Shown here: one piece after another, positions 50,101 to 57,785 of the stretch
How the letters are laid out: each line of letters starts with the position of its first letter
Numbering within the stretch: the stretch's first letter is position 1
Origin: Larkinella bovis
Lineage (GTDB): Bacteria; Bacteroidota; Bacteroidia; Cytophagales; Spirosomataceae
Reading direction: 5' to 3'
Length of the DNA: 64,000 bases
NCBI RefSeq assembly: GCF_042655385.1
Contig: NZ_JBHSMA010000005.1
Coordinates: 124,001-188,000 of the forward strand
Translations under genes and position numbers: made by a program
Notes under the pieces: generated by a model
Database searches by the model: none
What the model was told of the DNA's origin: nothing
Seen by the model: only the letters and a program-made list of their open reading frames with translations

Positions 50101-50443
50101 AATCGGGGCCACCCGCTACAACAAACTGGCTTCCCTGGATTACTGGCGGAGCGACAATCCTTCCAATACGTATTTCGGAGTTGTTTCATCGAATCCCTAC
50201 CGGAACGCCATCAATTACCAGGATGCGTCTTTCCTCCGGATTTCGGACATCACCGTGGGCTATACGCTACCGTCCAAGTTAATGAACGCGCTGAAGCTGA
50301 ATACCGCCCGCGTCTATGGACAGGTGATGAACCCGCTGATTTATTCGAAGTTCATCGGTTTCGACCCTGAGTTCAACTCGCAGATTTATCAGGACGATGT
50401 GCCTTCCATGGCGATTACGCTGGGTGTCAATCTGAGTTTCTAG
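47102..50443 (+). CDS. SusC/RagA TonB-dependent outer membrane transporter with STN signalling domain
   Basis: 1113 residues. The signal region is ITLYQLFLLVTLVGVSFAYD after a short lead; the second Met (residue 15, 47144) is an alternative start. The STN domain lies at about 43-115 (FKAENQSLKSVLGEIEKSAR, then NQTVEEVLTNVLTPLNLGYR), and a carboxypeptidase-like Ig domain at about 143-220 (GSVKDEKGDAVIGASVIIKG). The plug has EEIVVVGYGEVKKTDLTGAV and DVLKDASSTAIYGARGANGV, and a 22-strand barrel ends in SMAITLGVNLSF with a terminal Phe. It imports oligosaccharides with TonB energy. STN explains the upstream sigma/FecR pair: ligand binding should be signalled through it. It lies 27 bp before the SusD gene. 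Confidence 0.97.
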   Translation: MGFYLQNRNRTIAAMKITLYQLFLLVTLVGVSFAYDGHSQEILNRRISFKAENQSLKSVLGEIEKSARVRFIYNPDLLKNAKRVNISIQNQTVEEVLTNVLTPLNLGYRVMGKQIVLNRVDPKAAVAPETIPDEPVLAVAETVIRGSVKDEKGDAVIGASVIIKGTTKGTTTDVDGRFSLSVDNSNVTLTISFIGYETQDVVVGNRSLLDVVLKPDLKQLEEIVVVGYGEVKKTDLTGAVSSVQSKDIVRANPVMAAKAIQGQIAGATVTKTSNKPGAPYNITIRGENTINNSTAPLVVIDGLMGGDINNLNPNDIQSMDVLKDASSTAIYGARGANGVIIITTKKGASGKPRVSYDSYVGVKLPAHIPRLMNSEEFYKVTYTDRLAEGLTGATFTSAELANIKAGKTADWVDLITDPALQMSQNISVSGGNENTTYRFSGGYLNENGNVLHTGYKRYNLNAGLDSKLGKYFKAGFTSYINFSTQNVGSMESLRNAYRARPTGTVYYSDLANPTENGDFNIDGYAYWMGINDKQVPNPLADVDPKTSKLEYRNLTALGNVYAEVTPLKGLSFRTSLSAAYKTDRNGDFRGQWSKSQIGNLPRAQYDHYINGNYTLDNILNYTLEVGKHRIAVTGLQSAYYMRDEAYRIAVRDLPYDSDWYALNTGTPTAITSSMSERTLLSYMGRINYTYNDKYLLTLTGRSDGASQLSEGNKWAFFPSVAVAWRLGDEQFIRDLNLFSNLKARVSYGQVGNSTVNPYGTQANLLNTGYDFDGTPAWGFAPANLANKSLKWERSKEYNVGLDFGFLQNRISASFEWYNRKTVDLILNQKIPAATGYTQVVGNVGQIGNKGIELTLNTVNIATSDFSWNSTFAFTRNRNKLLSLYGDGQTVDKGNKLFVGHPIRLNYDYKFDGIWQTADAELAKQYKQVPGSVRVVDTNNDGIISSTDAIDDRVILGSQMPNWILGVTNRFKYKNFDLSFFIYYRDGVQYYNSTLSGTFGEIGATRYNKLASLDYWRSDNPSNTYFGVVSSNPYRNAINYQDASFLRISDITVGYTLPSKLMNALKLNTARVYGQVMNPLIYSKFIGFDPEFNSQIYQDDVPSMAITLGVNLSF

Positions 50444-50470
50444 TTTTTGATTTAAATCGTCTGACTACAA

Positions 50471-52342
50471 ATGAAATCATTATTTAATATACGTACCTCG
50501 GCGATCGGGCTGGCCCTGGTAGGACTGATTGCTTCGGGGTGTAAAGAAGACTTCCTGGCCGAAAATCCGAAAACAACCTTAACAACGGATGTTTACTATA
50601 AAACCGCCAAGGGCTTCGAGGATCTGGTGAAAGCCTGTTACCCCTTGCTCCGCAATATTCATAAAAGCCGGAGCCTGGTGCTGAATGGAACGGATGAATT
50701 TACCGCCTGGAGCTTTCATGATCCGAAGTTTGCCACCTTGCAGGCCAGTCCCCTGGAACATTACGACGACCGGTTAAATGGTACGGTGGCCGATTTAAGT
50801 ACCCTATGGACTTTTTTATACGCCGAAATTGCGCGGACCAATACCGCCATCAGCCGGGCGGAGGAGGTGAAGGACATGGATGAAACCCTGAAAGGTGTCC
50901 GGGTTTCGGAAGCGAAATTTCTGCGCTCGTTGTGCCTCTTTTACCTGGTGCAGCAGTGGGGGGATGTGCCCATGCCGCTGAAGGAAACTACCGCCCCGGA
51001 TAAAGCCATTACCCGGGTTCCGGCGGCTGAGGTTTACAAACAGATTATTGCCGACTTGCTGGAAGCGGAAGCCAAACTTCCGGTGACAGCTTCGAACTAT
51101 GGGCGCGCCACCAAGGGAGCAGCTCAGTTTCTGTTGGCTCGCGTCTACCTGACTCGCGGCTGGAATTATAAGAACTCGCTGGGCGGTTCACCCGCGGATT
51201 TTGACCAGGCCCTGCAATACGCCGACAAAATCATTGATGCGTATCCGCTGGCGACCAATTACAGCGATCTGTTTCCCAAACGGTCGAAGAACCCGTTAGC
51301 GCAGTATACCGGTGCGCAGAATGACAAGCATCCGGAGATTGTTTTCTCGGTCCAGTACAGCTCCGAAGTGCTGACGAATAAAAACGATCCGGCTTTCACC
51401 CAGGATAATGAAGGGGGTAATAATCTGCACTCGGTTTTTGGAGGGGGGGGCGAAAGCCTGCCGGGAACCAAAGGCCGGACGAGTGATTATAACCGGTATC
51501 AGCCCTTTCACATCACGACACCGGCGCTGTATCGGATGTTTGATCCGGCGCTGGATTCACGGTACGATCACAATTTCGTCGATGTCTGTTATGCCTTGCA
51601 GAATGTAGCCAGTTTCAAACCCCTCCCGGTTGTCAATCCTACGTTAACAACATCGTTCAAAGCGGGGGATACCGTCGTCTATTTCCGGCCCTGGAATAAC
51701 CCGGCCCGGACCCTGGCTGAACGGGGAATTGATTTGGGCGGCAAGAAAAATTACGCCGTGGTCAATCTGGATGAAATCAGTGGCGGTTATGGGTTCATTA
51801 ACGGAAGCCAAGTCAACGTGAGCGGTTTTTACGCCGACCAGCCGCTGATGTGGAAATTCTGGCAGCCTGGTATTCAGTACGGCGATGGCTACGGAACGTT
51901 TAATGAGGTAATTTTCCGGGCGGCCGAAGCCTATCTGATTGCCGCCGAAGCCCTGGTGAAAGGGGCTAAAAACGGTAAGCTGGGGGCTGCGGAAGTGTAC
52001 TATAATAAAGTCCTGGACCGGGCGCTGGCCAAAAAAGGAGCCGACCCCAAGCGTGCGCAGAAACCGGAAGACCTGAAATCCCTGGAAGCCGTATCATACC
52101 GGGCCACAGCGGCTAACATCAGTGTGGACATGATTCTGGACGAACGATCGCGGGAATTGATGGGCGAGTATACGCGCTGGTTTGACCTGAAACGCACGGG
52201 AAAACTGGTGGAGCGGGTGAAAAAATACAACCCCTGGGCGGCCAAGAGCGGTACCATCAGCGAAATGCACTATTTGCGCCCCATTCCGCAGAGCGAAATC
52301 GATCTGTCGTTTCCTTCCATCAAACAGAACGAAGGATATTAA
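50471..52342 (+). CDS. SusD/RagB family glycan-binding lipoprotein
   Basis: 623 residues. A lipoprotein signal peptide ends GLIASGC with Cys24 as the lipid anchor. The SusD-like N-terminal domain starts KEDFLAENPKTTLTTDVYYK, with RAEEVKDMDETLKGVRVSEA and LRSLCLFYLVQQWGDVPMPL. The TPR-like helices include AAQFLLARVYLTRGWNYKN, and the C-terminal RagB region has FRAAEAYLIAAEALVKGA and LDERSRELMGEYTRWFDLKR, all hallmarks. It caps the SusC barrel at the cell surface and captures the glycan. A strong terminator follows its stop, so SusCD mRNA may be more abundant than the enzyme genes after it. Confidence 0.96.
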   Translation: MKSLFNIRTSAIGLALVGLIASGCKEDFLAENPKTTLTTDVYYKTAKGFEDLVKACYPLLRNIHKSRSLVLNGTDEFTAWSFHDPKFATLQASPLEHYDDRLNGTVADLSTLWTFLYAEIARTNTAISRAEEVKDMDETLKGVRVSEAKFLRSLCLFYLVQQWGDVPMPLKETTAPDKAITRVPAAEVYKQIIADLLEAEAKLPVTASNYGRATKGAAQFLLARVYLTRGWNYKNSLGGSPADFDQALQYADKIIDAYPLATNYSDLFPKRSKNPLAQYTGAQNDKHPEIVFSVQYSSEVLTNKNDPAFTQDNEGGNNLHSVFGGGGESLPGTKGRTSDYNRYQPFHITTPALYRMFDPALDSRYDHNFVDVCYALQNVASFKPLPVVNPTLTTSFKAGDTVVYFRPWNNPARTLAERGIDLGGKKNYAVVNLDEISGGYGFINGSQVNVSGFYADQPLMWKFWQPGIQYGDGYGTFNEVIFRAAEAYLIAAEALVKGAKNGKLGAAEVYYNKVLDRALAKKGADPKRAQKPEDLKSLEAVSYRATAANISVDMILDERSRELMGEYTRWFDLKRTGKLVERVKKYNPWAAKSGTISEMHYLRPIPQSEIDLSFPSIKQNEGY

Positions 52343-52355
52343 CCGCAGTAATTGG

Positions 52356-52389
52356 AAACGGAAAGGGCAATCCGCTCTTTCCGTTTTTT
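52356..52389 (+). terminator. intrinsic terminator after susD
   Basis: AAACGGAAAG (52356-52365) and CTTTCCGTTT (52377-52386) form a perfect 10-bp stem, and the right arm runs into a T-tract to 52389. It separates the SusCD pair from the catabolic enzymes, whose transcription must read through or start anew in the 40 bp before 52430. Confidence 0.88.
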
Positions 52390-52429
52390 ACAAACAAATT
52401 AACCCTATTTCCGACTTTTTCGGTTCGTT

Positions 52430-53803
52430 ATGATGCTTAGATTGGCTATTCCGATTTGCCTGATCACCTTTTTTTCATTCAATGCGTTGGGTCAAGCCCC
52501 CTGGAAAGAACTGTTTAACGGTTCTGATTTGAAAGGGTGGGTAAAACGAAACGGGACCGCAGAATACAAAATCGTCAACAAAACCATCATTGGTGTTTCG
52601 CAGCTCAATACGCCCAATACGTTTCTCTGCACCCAGGAGACGTACGGTGATTTTGTGTTGGAGCTGGATGTAAAAGTAGAACCCGGCCTTAACTCGGGTA
52701 TTCAGATTCGGAGTTTGAGCGACCCAAAAGTGATGGAGGGCCGCGTCCACGGGTATCAGGTCGAAATCGACCCTTCGGCCCGGGCCTGGAGTGGCGGTAT
52801 CTACGACGAAGCCCGCAACGGCTGGTTGTATCCCTTATCCATTAATCCGGCGGGGCAAAAAGCCTTCAAAAACGGCGAATGGAACCGGTACCATATCGAA
52901 GCCATCGGTAACAGCTTGAAAACCTGGATTAACGGTATTCCGTGTGCCAATGTCCTCGATAATCAGACCGCCCGCGGTTTTATCGCCCTGCAGGTACATT
53001 CCATCAAAAATCCCGAGCAAAACGGCCTGACCGTCCAGTGGCGGAATATCCGCATTGCCACCGAAAACCTGGCGAGTTGCGTCTGGCCCGACGGCGGCAT
53101 TCCGGAAGTCAACTACCTGCCCAATCAACTATCCGAAACCGAAAAGCGGAAAGGCTGGCGGCTGCTCTGGGATGGCCAGACCTCCGCGGGCTGGCGGCTG
53201 GCCAATGCCGATGCATTTCCGCAGGAGGGCTGGGTGATCCAGGACGGGACGCTGAAAGTGCTGGGGTCGAAAAAAGACACCCAGCGCAAAGGGGGCGATA
53301 TCGTGACGACGCAGGCATTTTCCAATTTTGAACTGGAACTGGACTACCGCTTAACGCCGGGGGCCAATAGCGGGATCAAATATTTTGTGGTAGAAGACCG
53401 GACCAAACGACCCGGCACCGGTCTGGGACCCGAATTCCAGTTGCTTGATGACAAACTGCACCCGGATGCCACGCAAGGGGTGGGCGGAAACCGTACTACA
53501 GCCTCCCTTTATGATCTGATTACCGCCGAGAACCTGTCCGAAGGCACGCGCGAAAAACGCATGAATCCACCCGGCAAATGGAACCGCGTGCGGATTGTGG
53601 TCAAAGACGGCCACGTCGAACACTGGCTGAATAATATCAAGACCGTCGAGTATAACCGCCATTCGCAGATTTTTCGGAATCTGTTAGCCAAAAGCAAATA
53701 CAACACGGCCCCTCATTTCGGTCAGGCTCCGTCCGGACACATTCTGTTTCAGGATCACGGCGACGAAGTACATTTCAGAAGCATCAAAATCCGGGAGTTG
53801 TAA
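52430..53803 (+). CDS. secreted protein with two DUF1080 (3-keto-disaccharide hydrolase) domains
   Basis: 457 residues. The signal peptide is MMLRLAIPICLITFFSFNAL (cleavage near GQA). Two tandem concanavalin-like DUF1080 domains follow: about 24-215 (PWKELFNGSDLKGWVKRNGT, LELDVKVEPGLNSGIQIRSL, GEWNRYHIEAIGNSLKTWIN) and about 238-456 (GWRLLWDGQTSAGWRL, ELDYRLTPGANSGIKYFVVE, GKWNRVRIVVKDGHVEHWLN). Members of this family hydrolyse 3-keto-glycosides made by sugar 3-oxidoreductases, while others may only bind glycans. No 3-dehydrogenase is encoded in the window, so binding or surface trimming is equally possible. It is the first gene after the SusD terminator. Confidence 0.92.
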   Translation: MMLRLAIPICLITFFSFNALGQAPWKELFNGSDLKGWVKRNGTAEYKIVNKTIIGVSQLNTPNTFLCTQETYGDFVLELDVKVEPGLNSGIQIRSLSDPKVMEGRVHGYQVEIDPSARAWSGGIYDEARNGWLYPLSINPAGQKAFKNGEWNRYHIEAIGNSLKTWINGIPCANVLDNQTARGFIALQVHSIKNPEQNGLTVQWRNIRIATENLASCVWPDGGIPEVNYLPNQLSETEKRKGWRLLWDGQTSAGWRLANADAFPQEGWVIQDGTLKVLGSKKDTQRKGGDIVTTQAFSNFELELDYRLTPGANSGIKYFVVEDRTKRPGTGLGPEFQLLDDKLHPDATQGVGGNRTTASLYDLITAENLSEGTREKRMNPPGKWNRVRIVVKDGHVEHWLNNIKTVEYNRHSQIFRNLLAKSKYNTAPHFGQAPSGHILFQDHGDEVHFRSIKIREL

Positions 53804-53878
53804 TCACTCACAACCGTTAGTTTTCTGCCCGTTACCCGATAAGTTTGTGCCTTACTAAAAGGTCAATCTATAGTTTCT

Positions 53879-56263
53879 ATGAAGTATTTGTTTCATTATT
53901 TTCTGGGGCTGCTGTTCGCGGTTGGGGTAGGTGTGTCGGGGGCCGCATGGGCCCAGGGAGCCAAAAAACAACCCGTTGATCTCGTCTATCCGCTGCTCGA
54001 TGCGGCCAATTCCCGGTGGTTCTTTTTCAATTCGGCGACCCGGCCGTTCGGGATGGTTAACCTGAGTCCTGATAACGCCATCAATGCCGACTGGAATGCC
54101 GGTTACCGGTATAAACTGGACAGTATCAAGGTTTTTAGTCACATCCACGGCTGGCAATTGTCCGGGGTGCCGGTTTTGCCCACCACCGGCGAATTCAAAG
54201 GGCATTTGGGGGCCAGTCAGTACGGTTCCCGATACAGCCACGCGAAAGAAGTAATTAAGGCCGGGTATCACAAGGTTGTGCTGGATCGCTACAACATCAC
54301 CGCCGAACTGACTTCGACCACCCGCGTCGGTTTTCACAAATACACCTATCCGGCTTCGGAACAGAGCCATATTCTGTTCGATTTTTCGACTTTTCTGGGA
54401 CCTTCCGATACCCAGAAGGGATTTGTCAGAAAGGTTAGCAATCGGGAAATTGAAGGCTATGCCGTGATGGCACCCACCATCCGGCGTCCGAAAACCGTAA
54501 CGGTCTTTTTTGTGGCGGTTTTCGATAAACCATTCGACTCGTTCAACGGCTGGCGGAACGGGAAGCTCGAAAAGGTGGAAAATATCATCGAAGGCGAGCG
54601 GACCGGCGCGTATCTGAGCTTCAAAACCGGGGCGGGTGACGTGCGGAAAATGAAGGTGGCCATCTCCTACGTGAGCGAAGAACAGGCCCGCCTGAATCTG
54701 ACGACCGAGTTGCCCCACTGGGATTTTGAAAAAACCGTGCAGGGTAGCCGGAATGACTGGAACGAATGGCTGAGCCGGATCGAGATTCAGGGCGGAACCG
54801 AAAAACAGCAAAGCCGTTTTTATACCGATTTGTGGCACGCCTTGCAGGGCCGCCGGATTATCTCGGATGTCAACGGAAAATACTGCGACATGACCGGCCC
54901 CGAACGCCGGATTGGGCAAATTCCGCTGGATGCCAACGGAAAGCCCAAATTCAATCACCACAACTTCGATTCGATGTGGGGCGCTCAGTGGACTATCAAT
55001 ACATTGTGGCACCTGGTTTACCCCGAAGTCACGGAGTCCTTTGTCAATTCCATGCTGCTGATGTACGACGACGGCGGCCTGATTCCGCGTGGGCCGGCGG
55101 GGGGCAATTACACCTACGTGATGACCGGCGCATCTTCGACGCCGTTTATCGTCAGCGCTTACCTGAAAGGAATTCGTGGTTTCGACCACCAGAAGGCGTA
55201 CGAGGGAATGCGGAAAAACCATTTCCCCGGCGGTATGATGAGCAAGGCTGGGTATGAACACAATACGTTCAAAGGCGGAGGCATTGAATACTACCTGGAA
55301 CGCGGTTATGTGCCGCATCCCATGACCAAAAAGCGGTACGGTTTTCATCAGGATGGCTCCACCCAGACCCTGGAGTATGCGTATCAGGATTACACGCTGG
55401 CCCAAATGGCGCAAAAGCTGGGAAAACAGGACGATTATGCGCTGTTCATGAAGCGGGCGCAGAATTATAAAAATATCTGGAATCCCGAACTGGGCTGGAT
55501 GTGGAACCGGACGCTGGACGGAAAGTGGGGTGAACCGGTCGATATTTTGCGCTACGACAACGGATGGGAAGAAGGTAATGCGGCCCAATACACCTGGTTT
55601 GTTCCCCACGATGTGGAAGGCTTGATTCAACTCATGGGCAGCCGGGAGGCCTTTACAACCAAATTAAATACGTCGTTCGAGAAGGCCCGGGAACACGATT
55701 TTGTGTCGGGGAAATCGCACGATAAGGAAACCTTGACTCAGTTCCGCCGGGTGTATATCAATTACGGCAATCAGCCTAGTATTCAAACCGCCTTCCTGTT
55801 CAATTACGCGGGGGCGCCCTGGCTGACGCAATACTGGTCGCGGCAGGTCATCGAGAAAGTCTACAGCGACCTCACTCCCGAACTGGGTTATTCCGGCGAC
55901 GAGGATCAGGGGTTGATGGGGAGTTTGGCGGTTTTGATGAAAACCGGCCTGTTTTCGACCAACGGCGGAACCACGCCCAAACCGTTTTACGAAATTAGCA
56001 GCCCGCTTTTCAACAAGATCACGATTAAACTCAATCCCAAATACTATCCGGGAAAACAGTTTGTGATTGAAGCCAAAAACAACTCGCATCAGAATATTTA
56101 CATCCAATCGGCAAAGCTGAACCAGAAGGCACTCAATCAGCCCTGGGTTGATCACGAAACGATGGTGAACGGCGGAACCTTGCAGTTGATCATGGGGCCT
56201 AATCCCAACAAAAGCTGGGGGAGCCAACCGGTGCAGGCCCCGGCGTCGATGTCGACCCGGTAA
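53879..56263 (+). CDS. glycoside hydrolase family 92 (exo-alpha-mannosidase type), secreted
   Basis: 794 residues, a normal GH92 size, with a signal peptide ending near AWAQG. The N-terminal beta-sandwich begins NSRWFFFNSATRPFGMVNLS with FSHIHGWQLSGVPVLPT. The catalytic (alpha/alpha)6 barrel has FHHxxF-like WHALQGRRII, MWGAQWTINTLWHLVYPEV, WEEGNAAQYTWFVPHDVEGL (Glu565, expected general acid) and SGDEDQGLMG (Asp674 and Asp676, expected base pair). The 109-residue spacing between acid and base agrees with what I recall of characterised GH92. The family is calcium-dependent and inverting, cleaving alpha-mannosides. It departs from the norm at GNQPSIQTAFLFNYAG, where most members read GNEPSHH, so linkage or sugar specificity may differ. 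Confidence 0.9.
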   Translation: MKYLFHYFLGLLFAVGVGVSGAAWAQGAKKQPVDLVYPLLDAANSRWFFFNSATRPFGMVNLSPDNAINADWNAGYRYKLDSIKVFSHIHGWQLSGVPVLPTTGEFKGHLGASQYGSRYSHAKEVIKAGYHKVVLDRYNITAELTSTTRVGFHKYTYPASEQSHILFDFSTFLGPSDTQKGFVRKVSNREIEGYAVMAPTIRRPKTVTVFFVAVFDKPFDSFNGWRNGKLEKVENIIEGERTGAYLSFKTGAGDVRKMKVAISYVSEEQARLNLTTELPHWDFEKTVQGSRNDWNEWLSRIEIQGGTEKQQSRFYTDLWHALQGRRIISDVNGKYCDMTGPERRIGQIPLDANGKPKFNHHNFDSMWGAQWTINTLWHLVYPEVTESFVNSMLLMYDDGGLIPRGPAGGNYTYVMTGASSTPFIVSAYLKGIRGFDHQKAYEGMRKNHFPGGMMSKAGYEHNTFKGGGIEYYLERGYVPHPMTKKRYGFHQDGSTQTLEYAYQDYTLAQMAQKLGKQDDYALFMKRAQNYKNIWNPELGWMWNRTLDGKWGEPVDILRYDNGWEEGNAAQYTWFVPHDVEGLIQLMGSREAFTTKLNTSFEKAREHDFVSGKSHDKETLTQFRRVYINYGNQPSIQTAFLFNYAGAPWLTQYWSRQVIEKVYSDLTPELGYSGDEDQGLMGSLAVLMKTGLFSTNGGTTPKPFYEISSPLFNKITIKLNPKYYPGKQFVIEAKNNSHQNIYIQSAKLNQKALNQPWVDHETMVNGGTLQLIMGPNPNKSWGSQPVQAPASMSTR

Positions 56264-56292
56264 TTGATTGTTAAATCCTAAACCCTTAACCC

Positions 56293-57774
56293 ATGAATAA
56301 AGAGCCTGATATGAAGGCCAGTCGTCGTTCTTTTGTGAAACAATCGGCTTCGCTTGCCCTCGTTTCGGCAACGTTTCCGGCCTGGATACCCCAGCCGGAA
56401 AAAGTGAAATCGGCGGCCTATCAGGCCATGGGAACCCGGGTGGGCGACGTTACGCCCACCACCGCGATCCTCTGGACCCGGCTAACGGCGTTTGAAAAAA
56501 GAAATACCGATGGGGTGGTCATTCCCGGCCGCGCCCAGGATTATAAAGGTAAAAGCCTGCCCGAAGTAACCGTACCGGTAGACCAACTGGAGGGCGCCTG
56601 CCCCGGCACGTCCGGCTGGGTCCGGGTTCGGTACGGAACGAATGAAACGTTAAAACGGGCCCAAACCACCGACTGGGTACGGGTTTCTGAGGAAACGGAT
56701 TGTATTCACCAGTTTCCATTGAAGGGCCTGAAACCGGCGACCCAGTACTACTTCGAAAGTGAGTCGGTGGTCCAAAAAGGCGATGAGCCAACCCGGTTTC
56801 GGGGAAGATTTGAAACGGCGCCTACGGAAAATGCGCCCGGTAATTTCCGGTTTTGTGTGATGACGTGTCAGGGTTATCCGGATCGTGGGCACCCGGATGG
56901 GCATTGGATTTATCCGTCCATGCTTGCGCTGCGACCCCAATTTGCCTGTTTGACGGGCGATCTGGTCTATTATGACAACGACATGCCCCGGGCGATGAAC
57001 CAACGCCTGGCCCGCTATCACTGGGAGCGCATGTTTAGTTTACCCCGGCTGGTGGAGTTCAATCGCAACGTGGGTACCTACTGGCTGAAGGACGATCACG
57101 ATACCCTCGACAATGACTCCGGCCCCGGCGCCCGGATGGGCGAGCTGAGGTTTGTGGAGGGCCAGCAAATTTTTCAACAGCAAGCCCCCCTGATTTCGAA
57201 TACCACCAGCTATCGAACGTTTCGCTGGGGGCAGGATTTGCAAATCTGGTTCACCGACGGACGGGATTTCCGGTCGCCCAATAACCTGCCGGATGGGCCG
57301 GACAAAACCATCTGGGGCGCGGAGCAGAAAGCCTGGTTTAAGAAAACCGTGAAAGAAAGCACGGCCACCTGGAAAGTGCTCGTTAGCCCCACACCGCTCG
57401 TCGGTCCGGATCGGGTCCAAAAGAATGACAATCATGTGAACGCCGGATTTCGCCATGAGGGCGATGAGATCCGGAACTGGTTGAAAGAAAATGGGAACGA
57501 TAATTTTTTCGTGATCTGCGGGGACCGTCATTGGCAATACCATTCGGTTCATCCCGAAACCGGCCTGCACGAATTCAGCATCGGGGCGGCTAGCGACGAA
57601 CACGCGGGCGGGACACCGGGGGAGAATAAAAAGTACCACCGGTTTCATCTGGAAAAAGGCGGTTTTATGTCGGTGGAATTAAAACGGGAGGACCGAAAAA
57701 GCACCATTATGTTTCATCACCACGATGTATTTGGCAAGGTCGTTTACCAGTGGAAAACCGAACGCGTGGTTTGA
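56293..57774 (+). CDS. PhoD-like alkaline phosphatase / phosphodiesterase, Tat-exported
   Basis: 493 residues. The N-terminus carries a textbook Tat signal, KASRRSFVKQSASLALVSAT (SRRxFxK), so a folded metalloenzyme is exported. A PhoD N-terminal Ig-like domain follows (GVVIPGRAQ..., VRVRYGTNETLKRAQTTDWV), then the metallophosphatase core: FRFCVMTCQGY, LTGDLVYYDND, WLKDDHDTLDND and FVICGDRHWQYHSVHPET supply the metal ligands (GDxxY, DDHD, GDRH). PhoD enzymes remove phosphate or split phosphodiesters using Ca and Fe. The place inside a glycan locus suggests action on phosphorylated or phosphodiester-linked sugars. It is 29 bp after the GH92 gene and 11 bp before the first GH27 gene. Confidence 0.9.
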   Translation: MNKEPDMKASRRSFVKQSASLALVSATFPAWIPQPEKVKSAAYQAMGTRVGDVTPTTAILWTRLTAFEKRNTDGVVIPGRAQDYKGKSLPEVTVPVDQLEGACPGTSGWVRVRYGTNETLKRAQTTDWVRVSEETDCIHQFPLKGLKPATQYYFESESVVQKGDEPTRFRGRFETAPTENAPGNFRFCVMTCQGYPDRGHPDGHWIYPSMLALRPQFACLTGDLVYYDNDMPRAMNQRLARYHWERMFSLPRLVEFNRNVGTYWLKDDHDTLDNDSGPGARMGELRFVEGQQIFQQQAPLISNTTSYRTFRWGQDLQIWFTDGRDFRSPNNLPDGPDKTIWGAEQKAWFKKTVKESTATWKVLVSPTPLVGPDRVQKNDNHVNAGFRHEGDEIRNWLKENGNDNFFVICGDRHWQYHSVHPETGLHEFSIGAASDEHAGGTPGENKKYHRFHLEKGGFMSVELKREDRKSTIMFHHHDVFGKVVYQWKTERVV

Positions 57775-57785
57775 ATTTCAGGAGG

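Noticed and set aside
53855..55630. A 591-codon open frame on the minus strand opposite the GH92 gene
   Set aside because: It mirrors the codon bias of the real plus-strand gene and has no recognisable domain. Other long antisense frames (for example 18704-19339, 3556-4464, 41938-43101, 1663-2547) are rejected for the same reason.
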